A stretch of 64,000 bases of DNA from Brassica napus (lineage: Eukaryota > Streptophyta > Magnoliopsida > Brassicales > Brassicaceae): NCBI RefSeq assembly GCF_020379485.1, contig NW_026016759.1:31762-95761 (forward strand), written 5' to 3'. Shown in pieces: positions 10,204 to 20,529 of this stretch (its first letter is position 1; every line of letters begins with the position of its first letter). Both the position numbers and the translations under genes were made by a program. The notes beneath the pieces are model-generated. The model was not told the origin of the DNA and ran no database searches. It saw only the letters and a list, made by a program, of their open reading frames with translations.

Positions 10204-13200
10204 ATGGAAATGGAGCACAGACCTGAGTCAACTGTGAAGACTGAAGAGGAGAGGCATGGCGAGTGGTCAAGGTGGGCCAAAAGAGCTTTGGAAAGCTGTG
10301 GGTTATGGAGTAGTCATGGAAAGGGGAAACCTTTCATGGAAATGGCTACTGAAGAAGGTCAGACAAGAGGTCTGAAGCTGGGAAATGAAGTTGTTCAAGG
10401 AAACACTACAAAGAGTGAGATTGAAGCAACTTTAGGCAAGTCCAAGCTTGTGAGAGTCGTTGAGGACAGAGGGGTGATCCGCGGCTTGAGACAAGGAAAG
10501 GATGAGTGTTATCAGCTTGTGGGAAGGCTGAGAGAAGTATGGTCAGAGCTAGATGTGGTGAAGACACACACATCAAATCCGAGATGGTGTCAAGAAAGGA
10601 GGAAGCAAGATGTGATCTTCAGCTTCCTTATGGAAGAGGTATGTGAGCTTGTTAAATATACTTGTGATGTGTGGGAAATGAACAGGAAGCCAGAAAGATG
10701 GAAGGGAGGTACAAGCTGTAAGAGGGGAAGGTTGAGAAAACTTTCTAAGGAGTGGTTAATGAAGAGAAGGGCATGGAGAAAGGATAGCGAGTCTGAGCAC
10801 TTGAGTGACAGGATGAGTGTGATCTTGAAGAGAATCAAGGATGTACTTCAGCAGATGGTTATAGGAGAGTGTTCATACTCAGCTTACATGGGAGAAACAG
10901 TAGGAGACAGTGCGGATATGAGAGGAATGGATACCAAGAGGGCAGATGAGTGTGTGACAAAGAAGGAATGGGATGAGTTGGTTAAGCATGTGTATGCTTT
11001 GGCTACGACCCGGAGTCTGGGTGCTCCTGCCAAAGCATCCACATCTAAACCCATCATCATTGACTCTGGAGCAACACACCACATGATCAGTGACAAGAGA
11101 CTAATCAGTGAGGTTAAAGCAGCAACAGGGAGTGTCATGATAGCCAATGGTACCAGGATCCCAATAGAAGGAGTGGGAAACCTCAAGCTGTTTGAGAAGA
11201 ACTCCACTGCCTTCTACCTACCTCAGTTTACATCCAATCTAATCTCAGTTAAGAAGGCTACAGTTGATCTGGATTGTCAAGTGGTTTTCAGACCAAATGA
11301 AGTTGAGTTCCAGGATTTGAAGACTGGAAGAGTTATTGGCAGAGGAGACAGCAAGCATCAGCTCTATCATCTCCAAACAACTGAGGCGCCTAGTCCTGTG
11401 GAGTCTGTGTGTTTAAGCAGCACAACGGATAGGTGTGATAATCTCACATGGCATGCAAGGCTGGGACATCCTCATGCCAAGGCAATTGAACTGATTCTAC
11501 CAAGTATGGCGTTCAATCACTTGGAGTGTGAAGCTTGTATACTTGGAAAGCACTGTAGAACTGTCTTCCCAACATCAGAAACCATATATGAGAATTGCTT
11601 TGATCTGGTGCATTCAGACGTGTGGACAGCTCCCTGTATGTCTAGAGACAGCCATAAGTACTTTGTGACTTTCATTGATGAGAAGTCCAAGTACACATGG
11701 ATCACCATGATTCCCTCCAAAGACAGAGTCCTGGAAGCCTTCATGAACTTCCAAGCATATGTTACTAACCAGTACAATGCCACTGTGAAGATTCTGAGGT
11801 CTGATAATGGAGGAGAATACACTAGCAATGCTTTCAAGAGTCATCTTGCAAAGCATGGGATTGTGCAACAAACTAGCTGCCCTTACACACCACAACAAAA
11901 TGGGGTGGCTGAGAGGAAGAACAGACATTTGATGGAGGTTGCGAGATCAATAATGTTCCACATGAATGTCCCTAAGAGGTTTTGGAGTGATGCTGTTCAG
12001 ACTGCTTGCTATCTCATCAATAGAGTGCCAACCCGTGTATTGAAGAAACTGTCTCCCTTTGAAGTATTAAACAAGGCCAAGCCACACATTGATCATTTGA
12101 GAGTCTTTGGGTGCTTATGTTATGTGATGATTCCCGGAGAAAGAAGGAACAAGCTAGAAGCAAAGAGTACTAAAGCTATGTTCATTGGGTACTCAATCAC
12201 TCAGAAAGGCTACAAATGTTATGATCCAATAACTAGGAGGGTTATGGTATCTAGAGAAGTGAAGTTTGTTGAGTCTAAAGGGTATTATGAGGAGAAGAAA
12301 TGGGAAGACCTAGAGGATCTGTCCCGAGCTCCATCAGAGAAGGCAACAACATTGAGGGTGTTGTTGGAGAGGCTAGGGATAGGATTATCCCAAGATCAGG
12401 AACCAGGAAGAACAGGACCTTCTAATCAAGCTGGAGAAGCTGGAGGAACAACTCCTCTTGATCATGAGAGGGGGAATGGATCTGAATCAGGGGAGCAGGA
12501 GCATAACCAAGAGGATTCAGGTCAGCATGATCAGGAGGAGACACATGAAGTAGAGAGTGGAGCTCAGTCAGGTGGAAATGAGCAGGGAGAACCTACTGGA
12601 AATGAGCAGGGAGAACCTACTGGTTTAAGAGAGGAAGCACAAGAGAATGTTCAGGCTGAAGAACAGGTTGAGACCTTGCGGAGGAGCACAAGGATAAGGA
12701 GGGATCCTTCCAACTGGGTAAACACGAGAGTGTACTACAATGCCCAGGCTGTGGAGCATCCCTCTCAAGCTGTGTGTTCCTTTGCTGAGTTTCCAGAAGA
12801 GCACATGGTGTTTATGTGTAACTTGGATGAGAATGAGATACCAAGATCTTATGAAGAAGCTATGAAGCACAAGGTTTGGAGAGATTCAGTAGGAGATGAA
12901 AGGGATGCAATGATCAGGAATGATACTTGGTATGAGAGTGAGTTACCTAAAGGGAAGAAGGCAGTTTCAAGCAGATGGATCTTCACCATCAAGTACCTTG
13001 CAAATGGGGAGATAGATAGGCGCAAGACTAGGCTGGTTGCAAGAGGATTTACACAAACTTATGGGGAAGATTACATTGATACTTTTGCACCAGTGGCCAA
13101 GCTTCACACAATTCGAATTGTCTTATCTATTGCAACAAACTTGGAGTGGGATTTGTGGCAAATGGATGTGAAGAATGCGTTCTTGCAAGGTGAACTTGAA

Positions 13201-14387
13201 GATGAAGTATACATGCATCCACCTCCTGGTCTTGAGCATCTAGTAAAGCCAGGGAATGTTTTGAGATTGAAGAAAGCAATATATGGGTTGAAACAGTCAC
13301 CTAGAGCTTGGTACAGGAAGCTGAGTACAACACTCAATGGGAGAGGCTTTAGGAAGTCTGAACTAGATCACACTCTCTTCACCTTGACAGGACCTTCAGG
13401 GAGCATTGTGATTCTAGTGTATGTGGATGATTTGATTATCACAGGAAGTGATAAGGCAGGGATTCAGGCTACTAAGGAGTTTCTCAAATCTGTGTTTGAC
13501 ATCAAGGATTTGGGAGAGATGAAGTATTTTCTGGGCATTGAGATATGCAGATCAAAGGAGGGTTTGTTTATGTCTCAAAGGAAGTATACTATGGATATGT
13601 TGAAGGAGACTGATGTGCTTGGAGGAAAGATAGCTAAGACACCCCTTGAGGAGGGATATAAAGTTCTGCGTGAGGGGGAGGTTGAAGAGAAGCAGCTGTT
13701 TGAAGATCCTAAGCTATACAGGAAGATGGTTGGCAAGCTGATCTACTTGACCATCACCAGACCAGATATATGTTTTGCTGTGAACCAAGTGAGTCAGCAT
13801 ATGCAGGCGCCAAAGGTCCATCACTGGAAGATGGTTGATAGGATACTGAGGTATCTGAGTGGGACGACTGGACAAGGAGTTTGGATGGGTTGTAATGGCA
13901 GTACAGAAGTGGTTGGGTATTGTGATGCTGATTGGGCAGGAGATAGAGTGGACAGGAGATCAACTACTGGGTATTGTACATTCATTGGAGGAACTTGGTT
14001 ACTTGGAAGAGTAAGAAGCAGAAGGTTATCTCTTGTTCAAGTGCTGAAGCTGAGTATAGAGCCATGCTGAAGCTGACAAACGAGTTGGTGTGGATCAAGG
14101 GGATCTTGAAGCACCTAGAGATTGAGCAGAGTACTCCTATGACTATGCATTGTGACAATCAAGCAGCTATTCACATTGCCTCCAACTCAGTGTTTCATGA
14201 GAGAACAAAGCACATAGAGGTGGATTGCCATAAGGTGAGGCAGATGATTATCTTAGGAGTGATTCTGCCATGTTATACAAGAAGTGAAGATCAGCTTGCA
14301 GATGTGTTTACTAAGGCAGCGAGATTGAAGACAATGGAGTCCATACTATCCAGGCTTGGACTCATTGATCTTACTCCCAGGAGCTGA
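10204..14387 (+). pseudogene. A2 Gag-Pol polyprotein with lost start and one frameshift
   Basis: Full-length copia polyprotein region: divergent Gag, protease (IIIDSGATHHMISD), GAG-pre-integrase (WHARLGHPHA, CEACILGKHC), integrase core, acidic linker, RT (YVDDLIITGS) and RNase H. Two lesions: the family start codon has become GTG, so translation could only begin seven codons later; and one G is missing in GGAGGAAC near 13988-13991 (other copies read GGAGGGAA), which shifts the frame inside RNase H and gives a stop at 14068-14070. The correct frame resumes and runs to 14387. The linker has a 24-bp duplication encoding NEQGEPTG twice (about 12577-12624). Gag has no CCHC zinc knuckle. Confidence 0.9.
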
Positions 14388-14529
14388 GCCCCTTAACCAT
14401 GGAGTCTCCACTCTTTTTCCCTCATCAAAGTTTTATCCCAATGGGTTTTCTTTGGTGAGGTTTTTAATGAGGGAGGTCTTCATGGTTTCCAAGCTTGACT
14501 TGTTCCACATGGTCAAGCTTGAGGGGGAG
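14388..14529 (+). promoter_or_regulatory. A2 3' module: HP1, HP2, polypurine tract
   Basis: HP1 arms CCTCATCAAAG (14420-14430) and CTTTGGTGAGG (14450-14460) pair over 11 positions with one G-U; compared with B1, arm position 10 changes from G-C to A-U, a compensatory pair. HP2 arms CAAGCTTGAC (14490-14499) and GTCAAGCTTG (14512-14521). The purine tract GAGGGGGAG touches the 3' LTR. Confidence 0.82.
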
Positions 14530-15058
14530 TGTTAAGATGAGGAGATGAGGAGATGAAGAGTTGATACATGGATAGAGGAAGGGATTTGGAGCAGGCAGTA
14601 ACTTTGGAGATTTACCACAGTAACTTTATTGTTACTGTGGTAACTGAGGTAAAAGACTTGGGAAGTTACCTTGCATCCATTTGGAGAGTGAAACACGCCA
14701 GGATGAGTCTGGATAAGCAAGGAGGAGTTTGGATAAGGTCTGGTCAAGGCTAGAGAGCTTTAGACAGGCTGGCACCAGCTTGAAAGCTAAAGCAAGATTC
14801 CCAAGCATGTGAGGAACCTTATTGGCTAGTTTGAATCAAGCATCTTTGACTACACATGCCTCTTATCCTAGCTAGACTGAACCTGGACGAAATTATGTAT
14901 CCCTAATCTATATGTGTTGTATACTCTCTCATTAATCAATCTAATGGAGTTTTGAGCCTCTCTCTCTATTCTCTCACTAAAATCTCTTAATCTCTTTAAT
15001 CTTCTCATCTGATTATCCCTGATTAGTTGAATCATGCTCTAATACACAAAAGTGTATA
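14530..15058 (+). repeat. 3' LTR of A2
   Basis: 529 bp, same length as the 5' LTR, ending GTGTATA before the GGAAT duplication. U3 inverted repeat at about 14612-14643. Confidence 0.92.
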
Positions 15059-16590
15059 GGAATCATGGTGATCCATGTGTACTTGGACTTCTCATCAATG
15101 AAAGTCACAAAGTACTTATGGCTGTCTCTAGACATACAGGGAGCTGTCCACACGTCTGAATGCACCAGATCAAAGCAATTCTCATATCTGGTTTCTGATG
15201 TTGGGAAGACAGTCCTACAGTGCTTTCCAAGTATACAAGCTTCACACTCCAAGTGATTGAACGCCATACTTGGTAGAATCAGTTCAATTGCCTTGGCATG
15301 AGGATGTCCCAGCCTTGCATGCCATGTGAGATTATCACACCTATCCGTTGTGCTGCTTAAACACACAGACTCCACAGGACTAGGCGCCTCAGTTGTTTGG
15401 AGATGATAGAGCTGATGCTTGCTGTCTCCTCTGCCAATAACCCTTCCAGTCTTCAAATCCTGGAACTCAACTTCATTTGGTCTGAAAACCACTTGACAAT
15501 CCAGATCAACTGTAGCCTTCTTAACTGAGATTAGATTGGATGTAAACTGAGGTAAGTAGAAGGCAGTGGAGTTCTTCTCAAACAGCTTGAGGTTTCCCAC
15601 TCCTTCTATTGGGATCCTGGTACCATTGGCTATCATGACACTCCCTGTTGCTGCTTTAACCTCACTGATTAGTCTCTTGTCACTGATCATGTGGTGTGTT
15701 GCTCCAGAGTCAATGATGATGGGTTTAGATGTGGATGCTTTGGCAGGAGCACCCAGACTCCGGGTCGTAGCCAAAGCATACACATGCTTAACCAACTCAT
15801 CCCATTCCTTCTTTGTCACACACTCATCTGCCCTCTTGGTATCCATTCCTCTCATATCCGCACTGTCTCCTACTGTCTCTCCCATGTAAGCTGAGTATGA
15901 ACACTCTCCTATAACCATCTGCTGAAGTACATCCTTGATTCTCTTCAAGATTACACTCATCCTGTCACTTAAGTGCTCAGACTCGCTATCCTTTCTCCAT
16001 GCCCTTCTCTTCATTAACCACTCCTTAGAAAGTTTTCTCAACCTTCCCTTCTTAGAGCTTGTACCTCCCTTCCATCTTTCTGGCTTCCTGTTCATTTCCC
16101 ACACATCACAAGTATATTTAACAAGCTCACATACCTCTTCCATAAAGAAGCTGAAGATCACATCTTGCTTCCTCCTTTCTTGGCAACATCTCGGATTTGA
16201 TGTGTGTGCCTTCACCACATCTAGCTCCGACCATACTTCTCTCAGCCTTCCCACAAGCTGATAACACTCATCCTCTCCTTGTCTCAAGCCGCGGATCACC
16301 CCTCTGTCCTCAACGACTCTCACAAGCTTGGACTTGCCTAAAGTTGCTTCAATCTCACTCTTTGTAGTGTCTCCTTGAACAACTTCATTTCCCAGCTTCA
16401 GACCTCTTGTCTGACCTTCTTCAGTAGCCATTTCCATGAAAGGTTTCCCCTTTCCATGACTACTCCATAACCCACAGCTTTCCAAAGCTCTCTTTGCCCA
16501 TCTTGACCAATCGCCATCCCTCTCTTCTTCAAGCTCCATGGTTGTACTAGATCTGTGCTTCATTTCCATGTTGAGATAGTTTGAATCCAT
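15059..16590 (-). CDS. A1 polyprotein, 5' part (Gag, protease, pre-integrase)
   Basis: Starts at ATG 16588-16590 (MDSNYLNMEMKH). The Gag segment (about residues 1-290) keeps only distant similarity to the C-family capsid and is strongly basic; where C has a CX2CX4HX4C knuckle this protein reads SSKKGRLRKLSKEWLM, so the zinc ligands are gone. Protease follows with catalytic DSGATHHMISD, then the pre-integrase HHCC-like domain (ARLGHPHAKA, CEACILGKHCRTV) and integrase start (HSDVWTAP). Coding is broken at 15059 by A2 and resumes at 9523. Codons read past 15059 into the A2 LTR are not part of the protein. Confidence 0.9.
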
Positions 16591-16739
16591 CAGAATATCT
16601 CACACCACTCAGATAATAAAGACCAGAACTCAAGAACACCAAGAACACTCAAGAACCCTCAAGAACACTCAAGAACACCCAGATTTTATGAAAAACGAAA
16701 TCACACTCTCCCCTTTTTAGCAACCTGGCTCTGATACCA
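16591..16739 (-). promoter_or_regulatory. A1 leader and primer binding site
   Basis: The primer site TGGTATCAGAGCCAGGTT (16722-16739) is next to the 5' LTR. The 131-nt leader is 29 nt longer than that of A3 (102 nt) because it has more copies of a degenerate TTGAGTGTTC unit (16618-16680). Confidence 0.85.
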
Positions 16740-16969
16740 TATACACTTTTGTGTATTAGAGCATGATTCAACCAATCAGGGATAATCAGATGAAAAGATT
16801 AAAGAGATTAAGAGATTCTAGTGAGAGAATAAAGAGAGAGAGACTCAAAACTCCATTAATTAATAACTGATGAGGTTTACAAGTATTAATAGAGAGAGCA
16901 ACAAGGAAATTCGAAATGGTTAAGCATGTGTAGTCAAAGGACAGGCTGGAACTCCTTTTGAATCACTTG
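16740..16969 (-). repeat. 5' LTR of A1, first part
   Basis: 230 bp at the R-U5 end (starts TATACACTTTTGTG on the plus strand), broken by C1 after ACTTG. The remainder is 44117-44371; together 485 bp. Confidence 0.93.
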
Positions 16970-17535
16970 TGTTGAGTTGAGTTGATTATATTGGTATGGA
17001 GAGAAGAGGAGTTGAAGAGGAGAAGAGATGGAGAAGCTTAGGGGGTTTGGGTGTGAATGGTACGGACGTCCGTACAAGGCCGTACATGGCCGTACCGTCC
17101 GTACCAAAGGTCTCGACCAAAACTTACCCAACTCGACCAAGTGAAACGGTAACAAGGGAGTGTTACCTTGGGGACTTAAGGAGAAGGGATCAGACCGTTG
17201 AGTGGATAAGGGAAGAGCGTGCCAGGCTGGAACAGGCTGTAAAGAGGCAAAGCATGTGAGCCTTACCATCCAATCATCCGGAAAGCAACCTTGACTCTAC
17301 ATGCTTCAATAGTGCCCATTTCGCCTCTTGTAAACCCTAATGCCTTCTATATAAATATGTAACCTCACTCATTAATAAGATCAATCAGTTCGAGTCTCTC
17401 TAATCTCTTAGACTATGGTTTTCTCTTAGACACTAAACGGCTCTTTCTAGTCTCTTAATCTTTCACAAACTTCTCTTAATCACTTCCTAAACACTCTCTT
17501 TATTCTAATCACTCTAAAGATCTCTTAATCTCATA
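16970..17535 (+). repeat. 5' LTR of C1
   Basis: 566 bp, TGTTGAGTTGAG...CTCATA. TATA box TATATAAATA (17348-17357). TTGACTCTACATGC at 17291-17304. Both C1 LTRs read TTAGACACTAAACGG where C2 reads TTAGACTCTAAACGG. Confidence 0.93.
17059..17105. promoter_or_regulatory. GTAC-core palindrome cluster in C1 U3
   Basis: Contains the perfect 16-bp palindrome GTACGGACGTCCGTAC and further CCGTAC sites, five GTAC cores in 47 bp. TCCGTACAA matches the SBP/SPL binding consensus TNCGTACAA. Same cluster at 43635-43681 and 54754-54800. Function as an enhancer is inferred. Confidence 0.55.
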
Positions 17536-17748
17536 TGGTATCAGAGCCAGGTTCATTTGAATCTGGGGTTTGATCTTTAGAGAGTTACAAGCTAAACGTC
17601 TTTGAAGCTACACACGAGTAGTCTTGAAGGTGTTGAAGCTGTGGTTCGTTCTAGTTGAAGCTGTGCTACGTTCTGTGGGTTTGCGTGATTCTAGACTCAA
17701 GGTTGGTGTGTACGAGATCCAAGATACAAGTTTTCAAGTCAAGCAAAG
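17536..17748 (+). promoter_or_regulatory. C1 primer binding site and leader
   Basis: TGGTATCAGAGCCAGGTT (17536-17553), then a 195-nt leader up to the ATG at 17749. The matching C2 leader is 55249-55443. Confidence 0.85.
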
Positions 17749-17755
17749 ATGGAAC
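17749..17755 (+). CDS. C1 polyprotein, first seven bases (start codon)
   Basis: ATGGAAC, cut by A3 and resumed at 33391 after a copy of GGAAC. The uninterrupted order is seen in C2 at 55444 (MEQGMNMRMK). Confidence 0.88.
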
Positions 17756-18240
17756 TATACACTTTTGTGTATTAGAGCATGATTCAACCAATCAGGGATA
17801 ATCAGATGAAAATATTAAAGAGATTAAGAGATTCTAGTGAGAGAATAAAGAGAGAGAGACTCAAAACTCCATTAATTAATAACTGATGAGGTTTACAAGT
17901 ATTAATAGAGAGAGCAACAAGGAAATTCGAAATGGTTAAGCATGTGTAGTCAAAGGACAGGCTGGAACTCCTTTTGAATCACTTGGCTGTGCTTTCTCAC
18001 ATGCTTGCACTAGTATAAAGGTAACTTCTCCTTTCCAGCATCATACAGGCTGTCAAAGTGATCCCTTATCCTTCCTTAACCTCACTTATCCTCTTTGGTC
18101 GAGTTTCCTCTCTTCTCTTCACTAAGTTACCTTCTCATCCCATCAGATAACTTCCCCAAGTAGTTACTGTGGTTAAAATAAAGTTACCACAGTAAAACTC
18201 TAAAGTTACTGTCTCAGCCTCCTTGGTCTTCATCTCAATA
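17756..18240 (-). repeat. 3' LTR of A3
   Basis: 485 bp, same content as A1 LTRs except the GAAAATATT signature, shared with its partner at 32901-33385. Confidence 0.93.
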
Positions 18241-18382
18241 CTCCCCCTCAAGCTTGACCATGTAGAACAAGTCAAGCTTGGAAACCATGAAGACCTCCCT
18301 CGTTAAAAACCTCACCAAGTAAAACCCATTGGGATAAAACCTTGATGAGGGAAAAAGAGTGGAGACTCCATGGTTAAGGGGC
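18241..18382 (-). promoter_or_regulatory. A3 3' module: HP1, HP2, polypurine tract
   Basis: HP1 arms 18341-18350 and 18310-18319, 32 nt after the stop. HP2 arms 18271-18280 and 18249-18258. Same sequence as A1. Confidence 0.8.
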
Positions 18383-19674
18383 TCAGCTCCTAGGAGTCAG
18401 ATCAATGAGTCCAAGCCTTGACAGTATGGACTCCATTGTCTTCAATCTCGCTGCCTTAGTAAACACATCTGCAAGCTGATCTTCACTTCTTGTATAACAT
18501 GGCAGAATCACTCCTAAGATGATCATCTGCCTCACCTTATGACAATCCACCTCTATGTGCTTTGTTCTCTCATGAAACACTGAATTGGAGGCAATGTGGA
18601 TAGCTGCTTGATTGTCACAATGCATTGTCATAGGTGTGGCCTGCTCGATCTCCAAGTGCTTCAAGATCCCCTTGATCCACACCAACTCATTTGTAAGCTT
18701 CAACATAGCTCTATACTCAGCTTCAGCACTTGAACAGGAGATGACCTTCTGCTTCTTACTCTTCCAAGTAACCAGATTCCCTCCAATGAATGTACAATAC
18801 CCAGTAGTTGATCTCCTGTCCACTCTATCTCCTGCCCAATCAGCATCACAATACCCAACCACTTCTGTACTGCCATTGCAACCCATCCAAACTCCTTGTC
18901 CATGTGAGCCACTCAAATACCTCAGTATCCTATCAACCATCTTCCAGTGATGTACCTTTGGCGCCTGCATATGTTGGCTCACTTGATTCACAGCAAAGCA
19001 TATATCAGGTCTGGTGATAGTCAAGTAGATCAGCTTACCCACCATCCTCCTATACAGCTTAGCATCCTCAAACAACTGGTTCTCTTCAACCTCCCCCTCA
19101 CGCAAGACCTTATACCCTTCCTCAAGAGGTGTCTTAGCTATCTTCCCTCCAAGCACATCAGTCTCCTTCAGCATATCCATAGTATACTTCCTTTGAGACA
19201 TAAACAAACCCTCCTTAGATCTGCATATCTCAATCCCCAAAAAATACTTCATCTCTCCCAAGTCTTTAATATCAAACACAGACTTGAGAAACTCTTTGGT
19301 GGCTTTAATCCCAGCCTTATCACTCCCTGTGATAATCAAATCATCCACATACACCAAAATCACTATGATCCCTGATGGTCCAACCAGTGTGAAGAGTGTA
19401 TGATCTAGTTCAGACTTCCTGAACCCTCTCCCATTGAGAGTTGTACTAAGCTTTCTGTACCAAGCTCTAGGAGACTGCTTCAGCCCATATATAGCCTTCT
19501 TCAATCTCAAAACATTCCCTGGCTTTACTAGATGCTCAAGACCAGGAGGTGGATGCATGTATACTTCATCTTCAAGTTCACCTTGCAAGAAAGCATTCTT
19601 CACATCCATTTGCCACAAATCCCACTCCAAGTTTGTTGCAATAGATAACACAATTCGAATTGTGTGAAGCTTGG
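18383..19674 (-). CDS. A3 polyprotein, third piece (RT and RNase H)
   Basis: Runs in frame from the G2 insertion site. It contains FLQGELEDEVYMHPPPG, the YVDDLIITGS RT loop and the RNase H motifs DADWAGD, SSAEAEYRAM and CDNQAA. The first ATG in this piece (19651) is internal, not a start. The sequence is essentially the same as A1 6869 onwards. The preceding piece is 24372-26122. Confidence 0.92.
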
Positions 19675-20529
19675 TAATACACTCCTAGGATGCTTCTCTG
19701 GTTGGAATGGGATAGATCCTTGCAAACAGAGAATCAAAGACTCAATCTGCTTCAAGGTTTGTGGAATGAATGGTGACACAAAGAGATGTGAGAGGTCTCC
19801 TTGATACTCCTAAGTGAATCCCTTGGATATGACACACCAAGACAATCACTCTTGTGGTTTTGTTAGATATGACACACTAACAAAGACTCAAGAACACTCA
19901 GATCTACAAGAAGACTTGCAGCCGTCAGAGAGAGACAAAAGTCTGAAAATAAAAGATTGGATAACTCTATTAGGGTTTTCAGACACATATTTATAGAGAA
20001 AGCAAGGAACAGGCTCCTTGGTCTCTAAATGGGCCTTAAAAATAAACCTTATGTAACCCATATAAAACCTTATAAGGGCTTTCAAGTCTGGCAGCTTAAT
20101 TCTCAAGTCTGGCAGCTTAATTCTCAAGTCTAGCAAAGATAAATAATTAAAATAAAGTCTTGAACTGAGATCATCAAATGAGTGATAGGAAAGCAACATA
20201 TGGCCTCATTAAAAACCTATCTTTGGAAAACCCAGTGGGACAAAACCAAAGATAGGGAAAAAGAGCACACATATGTTACTTGCTCATTTGATGTCTATCT
20301 TGGAAGTGAGATGGCTTGAATTGTGGTAAGTGTGTCTTGGTTGATCAAGCTTCTTCCAAGACTCTCTTCTTGCTTCAGTGATGTCTTAAGTAATCCTCCA
20401 ATGGCTTCTTTGAGTTGCTTGCTTCTGGCTCGAGTCATAGGACCTTCAGATATGGCTAGAGCTCCTCCATCAGCTGGATCAGCCATGCTCTCATTATCTT
20501 CTTTGTTTGACTGGTCCATGATCATATCA
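19675..20529 (-). repeat. 3' LTR of G2
   Basis: 855 bp, starting TGATATGATCATGG and ending GTGTATTA on the minus strand. It encodes the last ~78 codons of the ORF, then HP1, then a TATA box (CTATAAATATG, about 19985-19998). A GGCAGCTTAATTCTCAAGTCT unit is repeated near 20090-20130. Confidence 0.93.
20205..20268 (-). other. HP1 conserved hairpin (G2 3' LTR copy)
   Basis: On the minus strand CCTATCTTTGG (20246-20256) and CCAAAGATAGG (20216-20226) form a perfect 11-bp stem. Loop TTTTGTCCCACTGGGTTTT. It begins 38 nt after the stop codon. An identical copy in the 5' LTR lies at 24058-24098. Confidence 0.82.

Larger units (their letters stand above)
9524..15058 (+). mobile_element. Ty1/copia retrotransposon A2 (complete)
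   Basis: 5535 bp, target duplication GGAAT (9519-9523 and 15059-15063), inserted in the integrase region of A1 in opposite orientation. LTRs are 529 bp each, TGTTAAG...GTGTATA. I see one clear LTR difference: GTTGTAAACTC near 9910 against GTTGTATACTC near 14920. The coding part is nearly identical to A1/A3 but U3 is largely different, so it is a distinct promoter subfamily. Confidence 0.94.

Noticed and set aside
15013..15058. Minus-strand A1 frame running into the A2 3' LTR as a real C-terminus
   Set aside because: The element boundary at 15058/15059 is fixed by the GGAAT duplication; the extra codons are chance read-through. The true continuation is at 9523.
16934..17269. Antisense and sense frames of 87-117 codons in C LTRs rich in GTAC sites
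   Set aside because: They recur identically because the LTR is repeated, cross LTR boundaries, and have no recognisable domain.
16970..17535. A solo LTR of family C in the A1 LTR
   Set aside because: It is followed by a primer site, leader and ATG, and the matching 3' LTR with the same ACTTG duplication is at 43546-44111.
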